From positions 212,136 through 276,135 of the forward strand of contig JABHDY010000003.1 of NCBI GenBank assembly GCA_018676855.1: a stretch of DNA of 64,000 bases. The letters run 5' to 3'. This stretch comes from Candidatus Woesearchaeota archaeon (GTDB lineage: Archaea; Nanobdellota; Nanobdellia; Woesearchaeales; GW2011-AR9). Made by a program: the position numbers and the translations under genes. The notes under the pieces are model-generated. The model worked only from the letters and a program-made list of their open reading frames with translations, did not search any database and was not told where the DNA came from. Within the stretch, counting starts at the first letter, position 1. Each line of letters opens with the position of its first letter. Positions 27,047 to 35,497 of this stretch are shown here, one piece after another.

Positions 27047-28639
27047 ATGAAATTAGATATCTACCATTATATTGACGATTGGGCCAATAACCCATTATGT
27101 ATGCAAAAGAGTTTTAATGAATTGTTTACAATAGATGGATTTCCGTTAGAATTTTTTTACAATAGAAGTTTTCGTAAATATCTTATTCCATCTCAAATTA
27201 ATCCATACAAGTTTCTTGATAAAGGGAAAAGAATAGATTTTATATCTACAACTAAATTTGCGTTATTTTCAAAAGTTCTTGCACAATACTTACGTAGTAA
27301 AGAATTGCGTAAGATAAAGCACATTAAGAATGTTAAAAAGGAAAAGAGTAAGGAATCAAACAAAAAGAAGGTATTATTTCTAACATTTCCTCATCACGTT
27401 TCTGATGATAACAAAATATTTAGAATTGAAGGAATTGTACAAAAAACTGAAAAAGATCCGACACTTCAAAAATTTGTTTTATTTGTTGATCCCCTATCAA
27501 GAAACGAGTATAAACGTGTTTTAGAAAAAAACGTTCTCTATTCATACTATGATGATAATGTTAATACAAAAGCAAAGAATATATCGCAAAAATTATCAGC
27601 ACAATGGAAACGGATAAGTGAAAAAACAAAACACGATTTTTTAACAAGTGGAGATACATCATATTGGCCTTTTTACAAGCACACGTTTAATTTATACCTC
27701 TCACAAGATTTTTTGTATGTTGTCGCGTTATATTATGAAATGTATACAAAAGTTCTTATTGATGAAAATATTAAAGCCGTTGTTCTTACTGGATCAAGTT
27801 CTATTGTTGAACGTTGTTTATTAGCGGCTGCAGAAAAAATGAACATCCCAACAATTGTTATTGCGCACGGACTTGGAAAGAAATCAAAAAATAAAAACCT
27901 TATGAAATCAACAAAGATTGCTGTATTTAGTGATGCTGAAAAGGAGGGGTACATAAAAAATGGTAATAAAAATGATATTCGTGTTGTTGGTCCCGTTGTA
28001 TACGATGATATTGCTCAATATATCTCTGAAAAGAAAAGTACATGTAAACGTGTTTTAATTGCAATTGATTCTAAAGTTGATGGAGGATCTGCAACAAAAG
28101 AAAATTATTTTCCAAGAATTGAACGTATTCTTAGAGAAATAAAGAAAATGTCGAACGTTCAAATTGATTTAAAGTTACATCCAAAGAATACGTTGTATGA
28201 AACGTACAATAAACTTATAGAGAATAATGGATTTACCAATGTACGAGTTTTTAAACCAAATATTTCAAGGAACGATTTTTATCAGCTAATAAAAGAATGT
28301 GATATCTTTATGCACTTTGGATCAAATGCTGCATTAGAAGCAATGATAATTGGGAGGCCAGTTATAACTATTGATTTATTATACAAAGGGAGGGAACATT
28401 GGATTAAAAACAATGATGTCACAGTAGAGGTTGCGTACACAGGAGATATTAAAGAAGCTATTGAAAAAGCTATTCAGGAACAAGATATCCTTAAACAAAG
28501 AATGAAAGAAACTGTCATTGAACATTGTGGTGTTGTTGATGGAAATGCACAGGAACGTGTCGTTAATCTCATTCATGAAGTTATAGGAGAAAAGGAAAAA
28601 AGAAAAGAAGAAACAAAACAAGAAGAGGTACTAGTATAA
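27047..28639 (+). CDS. Capsule polysaccharide synthase-like GT-B protein
   Basis: The product is 530 aa with an uncharacterised N-terminal 110 aa ending in a Lys-rich linker, then a GT-B-like region. Visible elements are TGSSSIVERCLLAAAEKMNIPTIVIAHGLG, a KLHPKN motif near 387, and FGSNAALEAMIIGRPVITID near 430. These are the pattern of CDP-glycerol glycerophosphotransferase/Kps-type capsule proteins. Its stop shares one base with the UbiA start (TAATG), so the two are coupled. Donor and acceptor are unknown. Confidence 0.65.
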   Translation: MKLDIYHYIDDWANNPLCMQKSFNELFTIDGFPLEFFYNRSFRKYLIPSQINPYKFLDKGKRIDFISTTKFALFSKVLAQYLRSKELRKIKHIKNVKKEKSKESNKKKVLFLTFPHHVSDDNKIFRIEGIVQKTEKDPTLQKFVLFVDPLSRNEYKRVLEKNVLYSYYDDNVNTKAKNISQKLSAQWKRISEKTKHDFLTSGDTSYWPFYKHTFNLYLSQDFLYVVALYYEMYTKVLIDENIKAVVLTGSSSIVERCLLAAAEKMNIPTIVIAHGLGKKSKNKNLMKSTKIAVFSDAEKEGYIKNGNKNDIRVVGPVVYDDIAQYISEKKSTCKRVLIAIDSKVDGGSATKENYFPRIERILREIKKMSNVQIDLKLHPKNTLYETYNKLIENNGFTNVRVFKPNISRNDFYQLIKECDIFMHFGSNAALEAMIIGRPVITIDLLYKGREHWIKNNDVTVEVAYTGDIKEAIEKAIQEQDILKQRMKETVIEHCGVVDGNAQERVVNLIHEVIGEKEKRKEETKQEEVLV

Positions 28640-29493
28640 TGGTACTAAAAGAGTATATCAGCCTTATGCGAGTGCGCCAATGGTACAAAAATCTGCTTGT
28701 TTTTCTTGCCCTCATCTTTGTTGGAAGTGCAGCACAACCAGGATGGTTCTACCTCACATGTCTAGGATTCATTTCTCTTTCATGTATGTCGTCAGTTGGG
28801 TACATAATAAACGACATTGTTGATCTAAATGCTGATAGGGCTCATCCAGAGAAGAGGTCAAGACCTCTCGCATCTGGAAAGATAAAGAAAGGTGGAGCAA
28901 TAATTCTCATGTTGATACTTTTTACTATATCATTATATTTGGCACAATATTTAGGAATAAACTTTTTATATGCAGTGATATCATTATTTGTTTTGACACA
29001 GTTCTACTCATTTTTTTTCAAAAGGATAGTTTTTGCAGACATTCTCGTTATTGCCATTTTGTTTGTCATTAGAGCAGTTTCTGGTGTATACATAATTAAT
29101 GTTGAGATTAGTATGTGGCTAATTCTTTGTCCGTTTTTCTTATCATTATTTTTGTCAACTGGAAAGAGACGGTCTAACCTTGTTCTCTTAAAAGAAAAAG
29201 CGGCAGAAACGAAAAAAGTTTTACAATATTATACTGTCGAACTTACAGATAGCCTTATCCTTATCTCTACAACGTTATTTATCATTTCATATACATTATA
29301 TTGTTTTTTGAGTGACCATAACCATTTAATATATACTTTACCATTTGCATTGTATGTAATATTCAGATACTTTTATTTAATAAAATCGGGATCGATTATT
29401 GCTCGACATCCAGAAAAGATTAGAAAAGACATACCAATAGTGTTAGGTATATTATTATGGATCATTTCTGTCATCGTCATATTATACATTTAA
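28639..29493 (+). CDS. UbiA-family prenyltransferase, decaprenyl-phosphate phosphoribosyltransferase-like
   Basis: The product is 284 aa with about eight membrane helices. Motif I reads NDIVDLNADRAHPEKRSRPLASG (NDxxDxxxDxxHP) and motif II YSFFFKRIVFADILVI. The N terminus (LMRVRQWYKNLLVFLALIF) is that of the DPPR synthase subgroup, which transfers 5-phosphoribose from PRPP to polyprenyl phosphate. Other UbiA members make quinones or archaeal ether lipids, but those lack this RQW-KN start. Context among glycosyltransferases supports sugar-donor synthesis. Confidence 0.8.
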   Translation: MVLKEYISLMRVRQWYKNLLVFLALIFVGSAAQPGWFYLTCLGFISLSCMSSVGYIINDIVDLNADRAHPEKRSRPLASGKIKKGGAIILMLILFTISLYLAQYLGINFLYAVISLFVLTQFYSFFFKRIVFADILVIAILFVIRAVSGVYIINVEISMWLILCPFFLSLFLSTGKRRSNLVLLKEKAAETKKVLQYYTVELTDSLILISTTLFIISYTLYCFLSDHNHLIYTLPFALYVIFRYFYLIKSGSIIARHPEKIRKDIPIVLGILLWIISVIVILYI

Positions 29494-29532
29494 ACAAAAG
29501 TTTATAAAAACTATAAATTCAAATTAAAAAAA

Positions 29533-31074
29533 ATGACATTAATTATACTTGGCATAGACGCGTTACATCATCAACTTATTAAGAAATGTAAAGATGAAAT
29601 GCCTACGTTGTATACACATCTTCAAAAAGATACACAAGGAATTCTACGAACAACAATCCCATACTTCACCGGACCGACGTGGACATCGTTCCAAACAGGT
29701 AAAAAAATTGGAAATCACGGAATTGCAAATTTTTTCAAATATGATGACAAACTTCAAATTGATGTAGTGTCAAGTAAGGATATAAAAGAAAAAACGTTCT
29801 ATGAACTTGCAGATTCTCAGGGTAAAAAGTGTTTCATTATGAACCTTCCATTTTCATATCCTGCAAAAATTGATGGAGATATTGTCTTCTCGTGGTTGCA
29901 CCTTTACAAGAATATTGAAGACTTGTTTCATCCAACATCATTACAAGAAACGTATCCTTCATTACAAAAGTACGTTTGTCGAGCAGATCGATCACGAAGT
30001 GTTATAAGATACTTAAATTCTGCTCTTGACGTTGCTAAATCGCAGAATAATGTTGTGAAAGACGTATTGAAACGAAAAGAACATGATGTATATTTTTTCC
30101 TTCTTAACGCAGCAGACATGGTACAGCATAAAGCGTTTGACGATTTAATGCATGATAAAAATAATAAAAAAACAAAAATAAGTAGAAAGATATTACAAGA
30201 ATTAGATTCAGTTGTTGAATGGATTGATAAGAACAAAGATGATAACACAACTGTTTTGATTGCAAGTGATCACGGGTTTCAAGTATATGATGGAAAGTTT
30301 TTTTGTAACAGCTGGTTAAAGAAGAACGGATATTTAACAACGTCGATCAAAGAGGGAGAAGGAACGTCACTACAAGACGTCATAATTCGTGGGCAGAAAA
30401 AAAAGAAACGGAACATTGACATTTCAAAGTTTATTATCTTTGTAAAGAAACGTCCAAAACTGTTTCGGTCCCTTGAACCATTTTACGATTTTTGTATAAA
30501 AATATTACCATTTAATGTAGTAAAACAACCAAAGATAAATTTTGATAAAACACAAGCTTTCTGCAGGTCACTTTTTGAAGGAACAATTCTTCTTAACAAA
30601 AATCTTTCTGATACTGAAAAAGAAAAGTTAAAGAAAGAACTTATTGAAAAACTTAACGAGATAAAAGACATTGAAGCTCATGATTGTGAAGAGTTCTTTA
30701 AAGGAAAATACAGCAAAAAGTTAGGAGACATTATTGTCACGTCAACAAAGTATGAAATTGATACCACTATTGGTGATACAGAATTTATGCACATTAAACG
30801 AGAAATGCATTCGCTTGACGGAATATTTATGGCATATGGTAAGGATATTAAAAAGGAGTATACTACACAAGGAGCAAACATTGTTGACGTTGCACCAACA
30901 ATTCTTCATAAGTTAGGTGTTCCCATTCCAAAAGATATGGATGGGAAAGTGTTACAAAATATTTTTGTTGATAGTTCAGAGTTACAAAAAAAAGAAATAG
31001 TCTTTGAAACAGAGAATAACACTGAAAAGGAAAAGGATCTTCTTAAATCAAGTATTAAGAACTTACGATTGTGA
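29533..31074 (+). CDS. Alkaline-phosphatase-superfamily phosphodiesterase
   Basis: The product is 513 aa, soluble, without signal peptide. Metal and nucleophile sites of the type I phosphodiesterase/nucleotide pyrophosphatase group are visible: GIDALHH at the N terminus, GPTWTSFQTG (Thr nucleophile, about 48-57), ASDHGFQ near 242, and MHSLDG with VDVAPTILHKLGVPIP near the C terminus. It could hydrolyse a sugar-phosphate, nucleotide-sugar or glycan phosphoester. A paralogue lies at 35.5 kb. It has its own TTTATAAA box 28 nt upstream and overlaps the convergent PHP gene by 12 nt. Confidence 0.82.
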   Translation: MTLIILGIDALHHQLIKKCKDEMPTLYTHLQKDTQGILRTTIPYFTGPTWTSFQTGKKIGNHGIANFFKYDDKLQIDVVSSKDIKEKTFYELADSQGKKCFIMNLPFSYPAKIDGDIVFSWLHLYKNIEDLFHPTSLQETYPSLQKYVCRADRSRSVIRYLNSALDVAKSQNNVVKDVLKRKEHDVYFFLLNAADMVQHKAFDDLMHDKNNKKTKISRKILQELDSVVEWIDKNKDDNTTVLIASDHGFQVYDGKFFCNSWLKKNGYLTTSIKEGEGTSLQDVIIRGQKKKKRNIDISKFIIFVKKRPKLFRSLEPFYDFCIKILPFNVVKQPKINFDKTQAFCRSLFEGTILLNKNLSDTEKEKLKKELIEKLNEIKDIEAHDCEEFFKGKYSKKLGDIIVTSTKYEIDTTIGDTEFMHIKREMHSLDGIFMAYGKDIKKEYTTQGANIVDVAPTILHKLGVPIPKDMDGKVLQNIFVDSSELQKKEIVFETENNTEKEKDLLKSSIKNLRL

Positions 31075-31932
31075 TGTACTTCTAATCTTCTCAAGAACAC
31101 TGTATGGAATATCAAGTTCTCCCAATACGACAGGTTTCCGTTTAGGACCATGAAAGTCAGACCCGCCAGACTGAAGAAGACCATGTTGTTCTGCATAGTC
31201 TCTAAACTGTGTGTTACGTTTTGTAGAATCATCTTCAGGGATACGATTAATCTTTGTATAAGAATAGGACGTTTCAAGACCCTGACCACCACGAGAGACA
31301 AAGTAATCCAGTAGTTCAAACACGCGCGTTTCATCATATATGCCTGGATGTGCAAGTATTGCAACACCACCCGCGTTTTTAATGAGAGTAATAGCCTCTC
31401 CTATTGTCGGATAAAATGCTCGTGCAACAAAGCCAGGCTTATCATTACCAAGATACTGATCAAAAACACTTTTCATGTCAGGAAATTTGTCAGGATACTT
31501 TTCCATTAGAATTGCGGCAACATGTGGCCTGCCAAACGAATAGTTTGTTATCTTCACAACTTCATCAAACGTTATATCAAACCCAAGTTCTTGCAACTTT
31601 TCAATCATTTGTCTTTTTTGGTTAATACGTTCATCGTGAACCTTTTCAGAAAATGCAATGAGGTTTTTATTAGTATAATCCACAAATAAACCTACTACAT
31701 GAATTTCGGTAAAACCTTTATCTTTATCACTGCAACTAATTTCTATTCCGGGAACAATTTCTATACCTTTTCCCTGAGCATACTCAACAGCTTCTTTACA
31801 ACCAGAAATAGTATCATGGTCAGTTATTGCAACTGCTTTTAATCCACTTGCTATTGCTTGATCAACAAAATCTTCAGGGGACAATTCTCCATCAGATTTG
31901 TTTGTATGTGCATGTAAATCTACTTTATCCAT
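31063..31932 (-). CDS. PHP-domain phosphoesterase (TrpH/YciV/RNase AM-like)
   Basis: The product is 289 aa. PHP metal motifs appear in order: DLHAHTNKSDG (residues 5-15), ITDHDT (about 36-41), EIHV, AHPG (about 197) and GGSDFHG near the C terminus. Length and motif order match the YciV/TrpH group, which removes 3' phosphate from nucleoside 3',5'-bisphosphates and digests short RNA 5'-3'. If sulfotransferases in this cluster use PAPS, its by-product PAP would be a natural substrate (inference). Confidence 0.88.
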   Translation of the reverse strand: MDKVDLHAHTNKSDGELSPEDFVDQAIASGLKAVAITDHDTISGCKEAVEYAQGKGIEIVPGIEISCSDKDKGFTEIHVVGLFVDYTNKNLIAFSEKVHDERINQKRQMIEKLQELGFDITFDEVVKITNYSFGRPHVAAILMEKYPDKFPDMKSVFDQYLGNDKPGFVARAFYPTIGEAITLIKNAGGVAILAHPGIYDETRVFELLDYFVSRGGQGLETSYSYTKINRIPEDDSTKRNTQFRDYAEQHGLLQSGGSDFHGPKRKPVVLGELDIPYSVLEKIRSTSQS

Positions 31933-31942
31933 TTTCTTTAGT

Positions 31943-32536
31943 TTATTCGTTCAATAACAATATAAGTGTATCTTTTAATGTTGTAAACAATTCAGATTTA
32001 ATCATTGTCTTTTCTACTACATCCATCTTCACAAACTTTTCATTCGTTTCAGTGTCAGTATGAACTTCTTTCCTTCCAAAAGATGAGTCAACAGTATACG
32101 GTTGACCTATATTATTTCTAAAAGGAAAAATCTTAATATGTAAATGTTCTTTCTTTTCGTTCCATGTTGTCCATTTACCGTACGATGCTATGGAAATTGA
32201 CGATTCTCGTGTCGGAGAAGGATCTGTAAACTCAGAATCTTGATCTTTCATAACCTGAAACAGTGCATTACTTACTTTTGCAAATAGAAGACCGTAGTTC
32301 TTTGCAAGTTCTGAATTAGTATTAACTTCTGTAAAATTTGTATAATGATGATGTGGCATAAGTTGTATTGTACAATCGTTTTCTGGATCACCACCAGTTT
32401 TAGGCGAAAGAGTTGCTAACCACATATTATCAGTTTCTGAACCCACTTTACAAATAACAACTGCCCCATATGAAGAGGATTCTCCTACATCTAACGATGT
32501 TTCTTGACAAAGGTTACACTTCTCATCATGTTCCAT
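31943..32536 (-). CDS. HIT-like protein with N-terminal Cys pair
   Basis: The product is 197 aa. It starts with CNLC (residues 7-10) and carries HLHIKIFP at 131-138, resembling the HIT/GalT catalytic strand His-x-His but with Lys in place of the third His. An upstream strand 'MWLATLSP ... CTIQLMPHHHYTNFTE' matches the HIT fold pattern. The divergently transcribed neighbour is a clear paralogue. A TTAATAAA box is centred 28 nt upstream. Nucleotide hydrolase or transferase activity is plausible, unproven. Confidence 0.65.
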   Translation of the reverse strand: MEHDEKCNLCQETSLDVGESSSYGAVVICKVGSETDNMWLATLSPKTGGDPENDCTIQLMPHHHYTNFTEVNTNSELAKNYGLLFAKVSNALFQVMKDQDSEFTDPSPTRESSISIASYGKWTTWNEKKEHLHIKIFPFRNNIGQPYTVDSSFGRKEVHTDTETNEKFVKMDVVEKTMIKSELFTTLKDTLILLLNE

Positions 32537-32560
32537 ATTATTCTATTCAAAAACTGCCCA

Positions 32561-32607
32561 TTAATAAATGTTATTAATAAAAGATTTATTTCATAATATT
32601 TATAAAC
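32561..32607. promoter_or_regulatory. Divergent promoter of the HIT-like pair
   Basis: TTAATAAA (32561-32568) is centred 28 nt before the minus-strand start at 32536. TTTATAAA (32600-32607) is centred 27.5 nt before the plus-strand start at 32631. Both predict leaderless transcripts from a 94-nt shared spacer. Confidence 0.5.
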
Positions 32608-32630
32608 AGACTTGGTAAATTTTAAGCACT

Positions 32631-33287
32631 ATGTCCAGTTCACAATTAGAAAGGTTGTTACAAGGTCCAATAATACGTAAAGCAGAGTGCGGATTTTGCG
32701 ATTTTGGTCAGAAAAATATTGGAGATGAAGATGCAAGGGGAGCTATCATCATTCATCAAACGGGAAAAAATCCAGAAGTTGATTGGTATGCAACCTTACA
32801 AGATACGGTAACGTCGGATCCAGAAACAGGATTTAGAATACTTCTTCTTCCTACGGGGCATGTACGAACTTTTGCTCAAATTGGAATGAGCAACAAAATG
32901 GTTGCTAAATATGGGGCGTCAATGGCAACCCTCAGCATTGCGATACAGAAGGTCCGTGCAGCAGAAGCTGAAAAACATGAAATGAAATACGTACCAATGG
33001 AACGAATTGATGGTAAATGCTATGCAAACGGAAACTCACAAGCGCATGTGCACATTAAGTTTGATGAACCTTCTAAAGGATTGGCACAACCTTTTCCGGC
33101 CGATACGGGCCCATGGACAAATAAAGATATGTTTTACCTTCGAAAAAATGGTTCTACAGAACTTACCCCTTATGTTGTCGCAGAACCTATTGAAAAACAA
33201 AGACATTCACCTGAAAGAATGCAATTTCTTGCAGAACAATTAATTGAACAATGTGCAAGAACGTACATATTCTTAGAACGACTATAA
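32631..33287 (+). CDS. HIT-like protein with N-terminal Cys pair (paralogue)
   Basis: The product is 218 aa. CGFC lies at residues 20-23 and HVHIKFDE at 139-146, again with His-x-His-x-Lys. The central 'DWYATLQDTVTSDPETGFRILLLPTGHVRTF' aligns with the equivalent region of the divergent gene, so the two arose by duplication. Sequences otherwise differ greatly, suggesting separate substrates or a heterodimer (inference). The last six bases overlap the convergent nucleotidyltransferase-like gene. Confidence 0.65.
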   Translation: MSSSQLERLLQGPIIRKAECGFCDFGQKNIGDEDARGAIIIHQTGKNPEVDWYATLQDTVTSDPETGFRILLLPTGHVRTFAQIGMSNKMVAKYGASMATLSIAIQKVRAAEAEKHEMKYVPMERIDGKCYANGNSQAHVHIKFDEPSKGLAQPFPADTGPWTNKDMFYLRKNGSTELTPYVVAEPIEKQRHSPERMQFLAEQLIEQCARTYIFLERL

Positions 33288-34361
33288 AAGTACTTTAATA
33301 TATTCTTTCTCTCTTCTATCATCCATGTAGGCATCAAAGTATCCAACAACAATCCTATAATAAACACTACCATCCTTACAATCAACTCGTTCTAGAACAC
33401 CACACGTTTGAATCTTCTCACCAGGATATGCCATCATGCAATAATCGCGTGAATAAAAAGCAACTTTTGTAATATCACCTGGAACAGAACCACTAACAAC
33501 ACTAACATCTTTAATATCGTAACATCCTGGTCGTACAACAGAACTAAAATTGTCTGTAACAGTACCTTCAACAGTTACATTTCCTAATGATGTATATGTT
33601 TCCTCACCCCATTGAAACCACGTTTCTTCTTCCTTTTCTGCAGCAAAGATAACAAATAATCGTTCGTTAAAGAATCCTTCAGATTTCTTCCTGTTCATAA
33701 GGTAATAAAAGTCATCTTCAGAAAATGTATTGTACCTATTTCGTCGTTTATGAAATGAAATCCATTCGTCTTTAGTTTTCCATCGTAACAATTCGTGCTG
33801 TGCAGTTTCCAAATATTTCATTAATTTCCAGAAATTTTCCTTTCCGTACACAACAATGTTAATATCTGATATAGTTGGATTGTAATGGCCCATAAGTGTT
33901 GAATATGTTATTCCTAAATCTTTAACACGTAACCCACTTTGAAGAAGGAACGTAGCAAATTTATGCACAAGTTTAAGATAATCGTCAAGTGATCCTTCAG
34001 GCATACTAATCAATTCTGAGAAACCTTTTCGCGGATAATAAATTCGTTCAATATTATCTATTGGAACGGAAAAGAAAAGTCTATCATCAGTATGAACGGG
34101 ACTGTTTAAAACATATTGTGGATACTTAATCTTGAAATTGGTAAGATATTGTCTAAGTTTTTCTTTATCTGACCACATGTTAAGCCTATTCATTTTCTTT
34201 CCAGAAATGAACCTATATTGTAAGCCATCAGATTCAACTTTATCAGTAGGAATATATTTAGGTTTTACTAAGATAGAATTAAACGGATGTTCATTTCCAT
34301 ATACTTGACATTGTAACCCATCTTTGGTTGTTATGATGGATGATTCATAAAAATGTACCAT
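33282..34361 (-). CDS. Nucleotidyltransferase-like protein (tandem copy 2)
   Basis: The product is 359 aa from ATG 34361; the track's 62-residue extension overlaps the upstream gene and is rejected. It begins MVHFYESSIITT, like its paralogue. The central GITYSTLMGHYNPTISDINIVVYGKEN (about 150-175) resembles the nucleotidyltransferase hG[GS]..D-x-[DE] motif, but the usual Asp pair reads D-I-N, so one metal ligand appears lost. The C-terminal third (VRPGCYDIKD, CGVLERVDCKDGSVYYRIVVGYFDAY) is conserved between copies. Function unknown. Confidence 0.65.
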   Translation of the reverse strand: MVHFYESSIITTKDGLQCQVYGNEHPFNSILVKPKYIPTDKVESDGLQYRFISGKKMNRLNMWSDKEKLRQYLTNFKIKYPQYVLNSPVHTDDRLFFSVPIDNIERIYYPRKGFSELISMPEGSLDDYLKLVHKFATFLLQSGLRVKDLGITYSTLMGHYNPTISDINIVVYGKENFWKLMKYLETAQHELLRWKTKDEWISFHKRRNRYNTFSEDDFYYLMNRKKSEGFFNERLFVIFAAEKEEETWFQWGEETYTSLGNVTVEGTVTDNFSSVVRPGCYDIKDVSVVSGSVPGDITKVAFYSRDYCMMAYPGEKIQTCGVLERVDCKDGSVYYRIVVGYFDAYMDDRREKEYIKVLL

Positions 34362-34362
34362 T

Positions 34363-35433
34363 TTAGTCAACAAGTACCTTAAGGTACTCCTCCTTTCCTC
34401 TATCAGTTGTATACGTATCAAAATATCCAATAACAATTTGATAATATGGTTCTCCTTCTTGTGGTGTAACTTTTTCAAGAAGACCGCACGCTTCAACTTG
34501 TTCTCCCTCCCGAGCTTGAAGAACAAACGGTCGTGACCATGTGACAATACGTTTCACAGGAATGTTCTCATGACCTTCAATAACTTCAGATTTTTGTAAG
34601 TCATAATATCCTGGCCGTACAATAGAATTGTATACATTTCCTACAGTTCCACGAAGTTTGACCGTGCCAAGAGGTTCATGATTATCATTCCAGTTATACC
34701 ATAATTCGTCAGGTTCCTCAACACAAAATATGGAGAAAACATTGCCGTCAAAAAGCCCATCATCTTTTTTCTTCACCATATTGTACACATATTCTTTTTC
34801 ACTATATTGTGTGGATATGACTCTGTCACGATAATATTTTGCCCAATCTTCTTCAGATTTCCATTTAAGTAATGGATGTTCAGCAGTTTCAAGAAAATTA
34901 AGAACTTTCCATCCATTATCCTTCCCAAATACTAATATGTCAATGTCAGACTTACCATAAGTATAATTTCCAAGAAGCGTTGAATGTGTAATTCCAATAT
35001 CGTCAATACGTATACCGCTCTTAAGCATAAGTTCAATAAAACCTTGCGTTGCTTTTAGATAGGGGTCTACATTATCAACGGGAACTTTCATTAATTCTTT
35101 AACTCCTTCACGCGTATCGTACGTTTTTTTAATTTTATCTTTTGGAACTACTAAAAACCAGTTCTTATGAAGAGGACATTCATAGAAGTAATACGCAAAG
35201 GTACTTTTTAACCGTGCAAGGTTCTCTTCAACAATTTCTTTTTTATTAAAAAGGTTAAACCGAGTCATACATTTACCAAAAAGAAAACGTTTTTTTAACC
35301 CAGTAAAATCCAGAACAGATTCTGGAATATATTTTGGTTTAACAATAACAAACCCTTCAGGGTGAGAGTTTGCGTATACTTTACACTGAATACCGTCAAT
35401 GGTATCGATCAAAACAGATTCATAAAAATGCAT
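34363..35433 (-). CDS. Nucleotidyltransferase-like protein (tandem copy 1)
   Basis: The product is 356 aa. A GGTGA site lies 7 nt before ATG 35433. GITHSTLLGNYTYGKSDIDILVFGKDN (about 150-176) has the complete SDIDI metal pair of the pol-beta-type nucleotidyltransferase superfamily. The C-terminal region (RPGYYDLQKSEVIEG, ACGLLEKVTPQEGEPYYQIVIGYFDTY) recurs in the downstream paralogue, which starts 1 nt after this gene's stop. The pair looks like a duplication in which this copy kept the active site. Substrate unknown. Confidence 0.7.
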   Translation of the reverse strand: MHFYESVLIDTIDGIQCKVYANSHPEGFVIVKPKYIPESVLDFTGLKKRFLFGKCMTRFNLFNKKEIVEENLARLKSTFAYYFYECPLHKNWFLVVPKDKIKKTYDTREGVKELMKVPVDNVDPYLKATQGFIELMLKSGIRIDDIGITHSTLLGNYTYGKSDIDILVFGKDNGWKVLNFLETAEHPLLKWKSEEDWAKYYRDRVISTQYSEKEYVYNMVKKKDDGLFDGNVFSIFCVEEPDELWYNWNDNHEPLGTVKLRGTVGNVYNSIVRPGYYDLQKSEVIEGHENIPVKRIVTWSRPFVLQAREGEQVEACGLLEKVTPQEGEPYYQIVIGYFDTYTTDRGKEEYLKVLVD

Positions 35434-35497
35434 TGGAGTTCACCTTTTCATTTGATTGTAATTTTATCATTATTGTATATATTTTATTATTTTTTTA

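Noticed and set aside
34362-34547. 62-residue extension of nucleotidyltransferase-like copy 2
   Set aside because: Lies in the upstream gene in another frame; alignment of both paralogues starts at M(V)HFYES.
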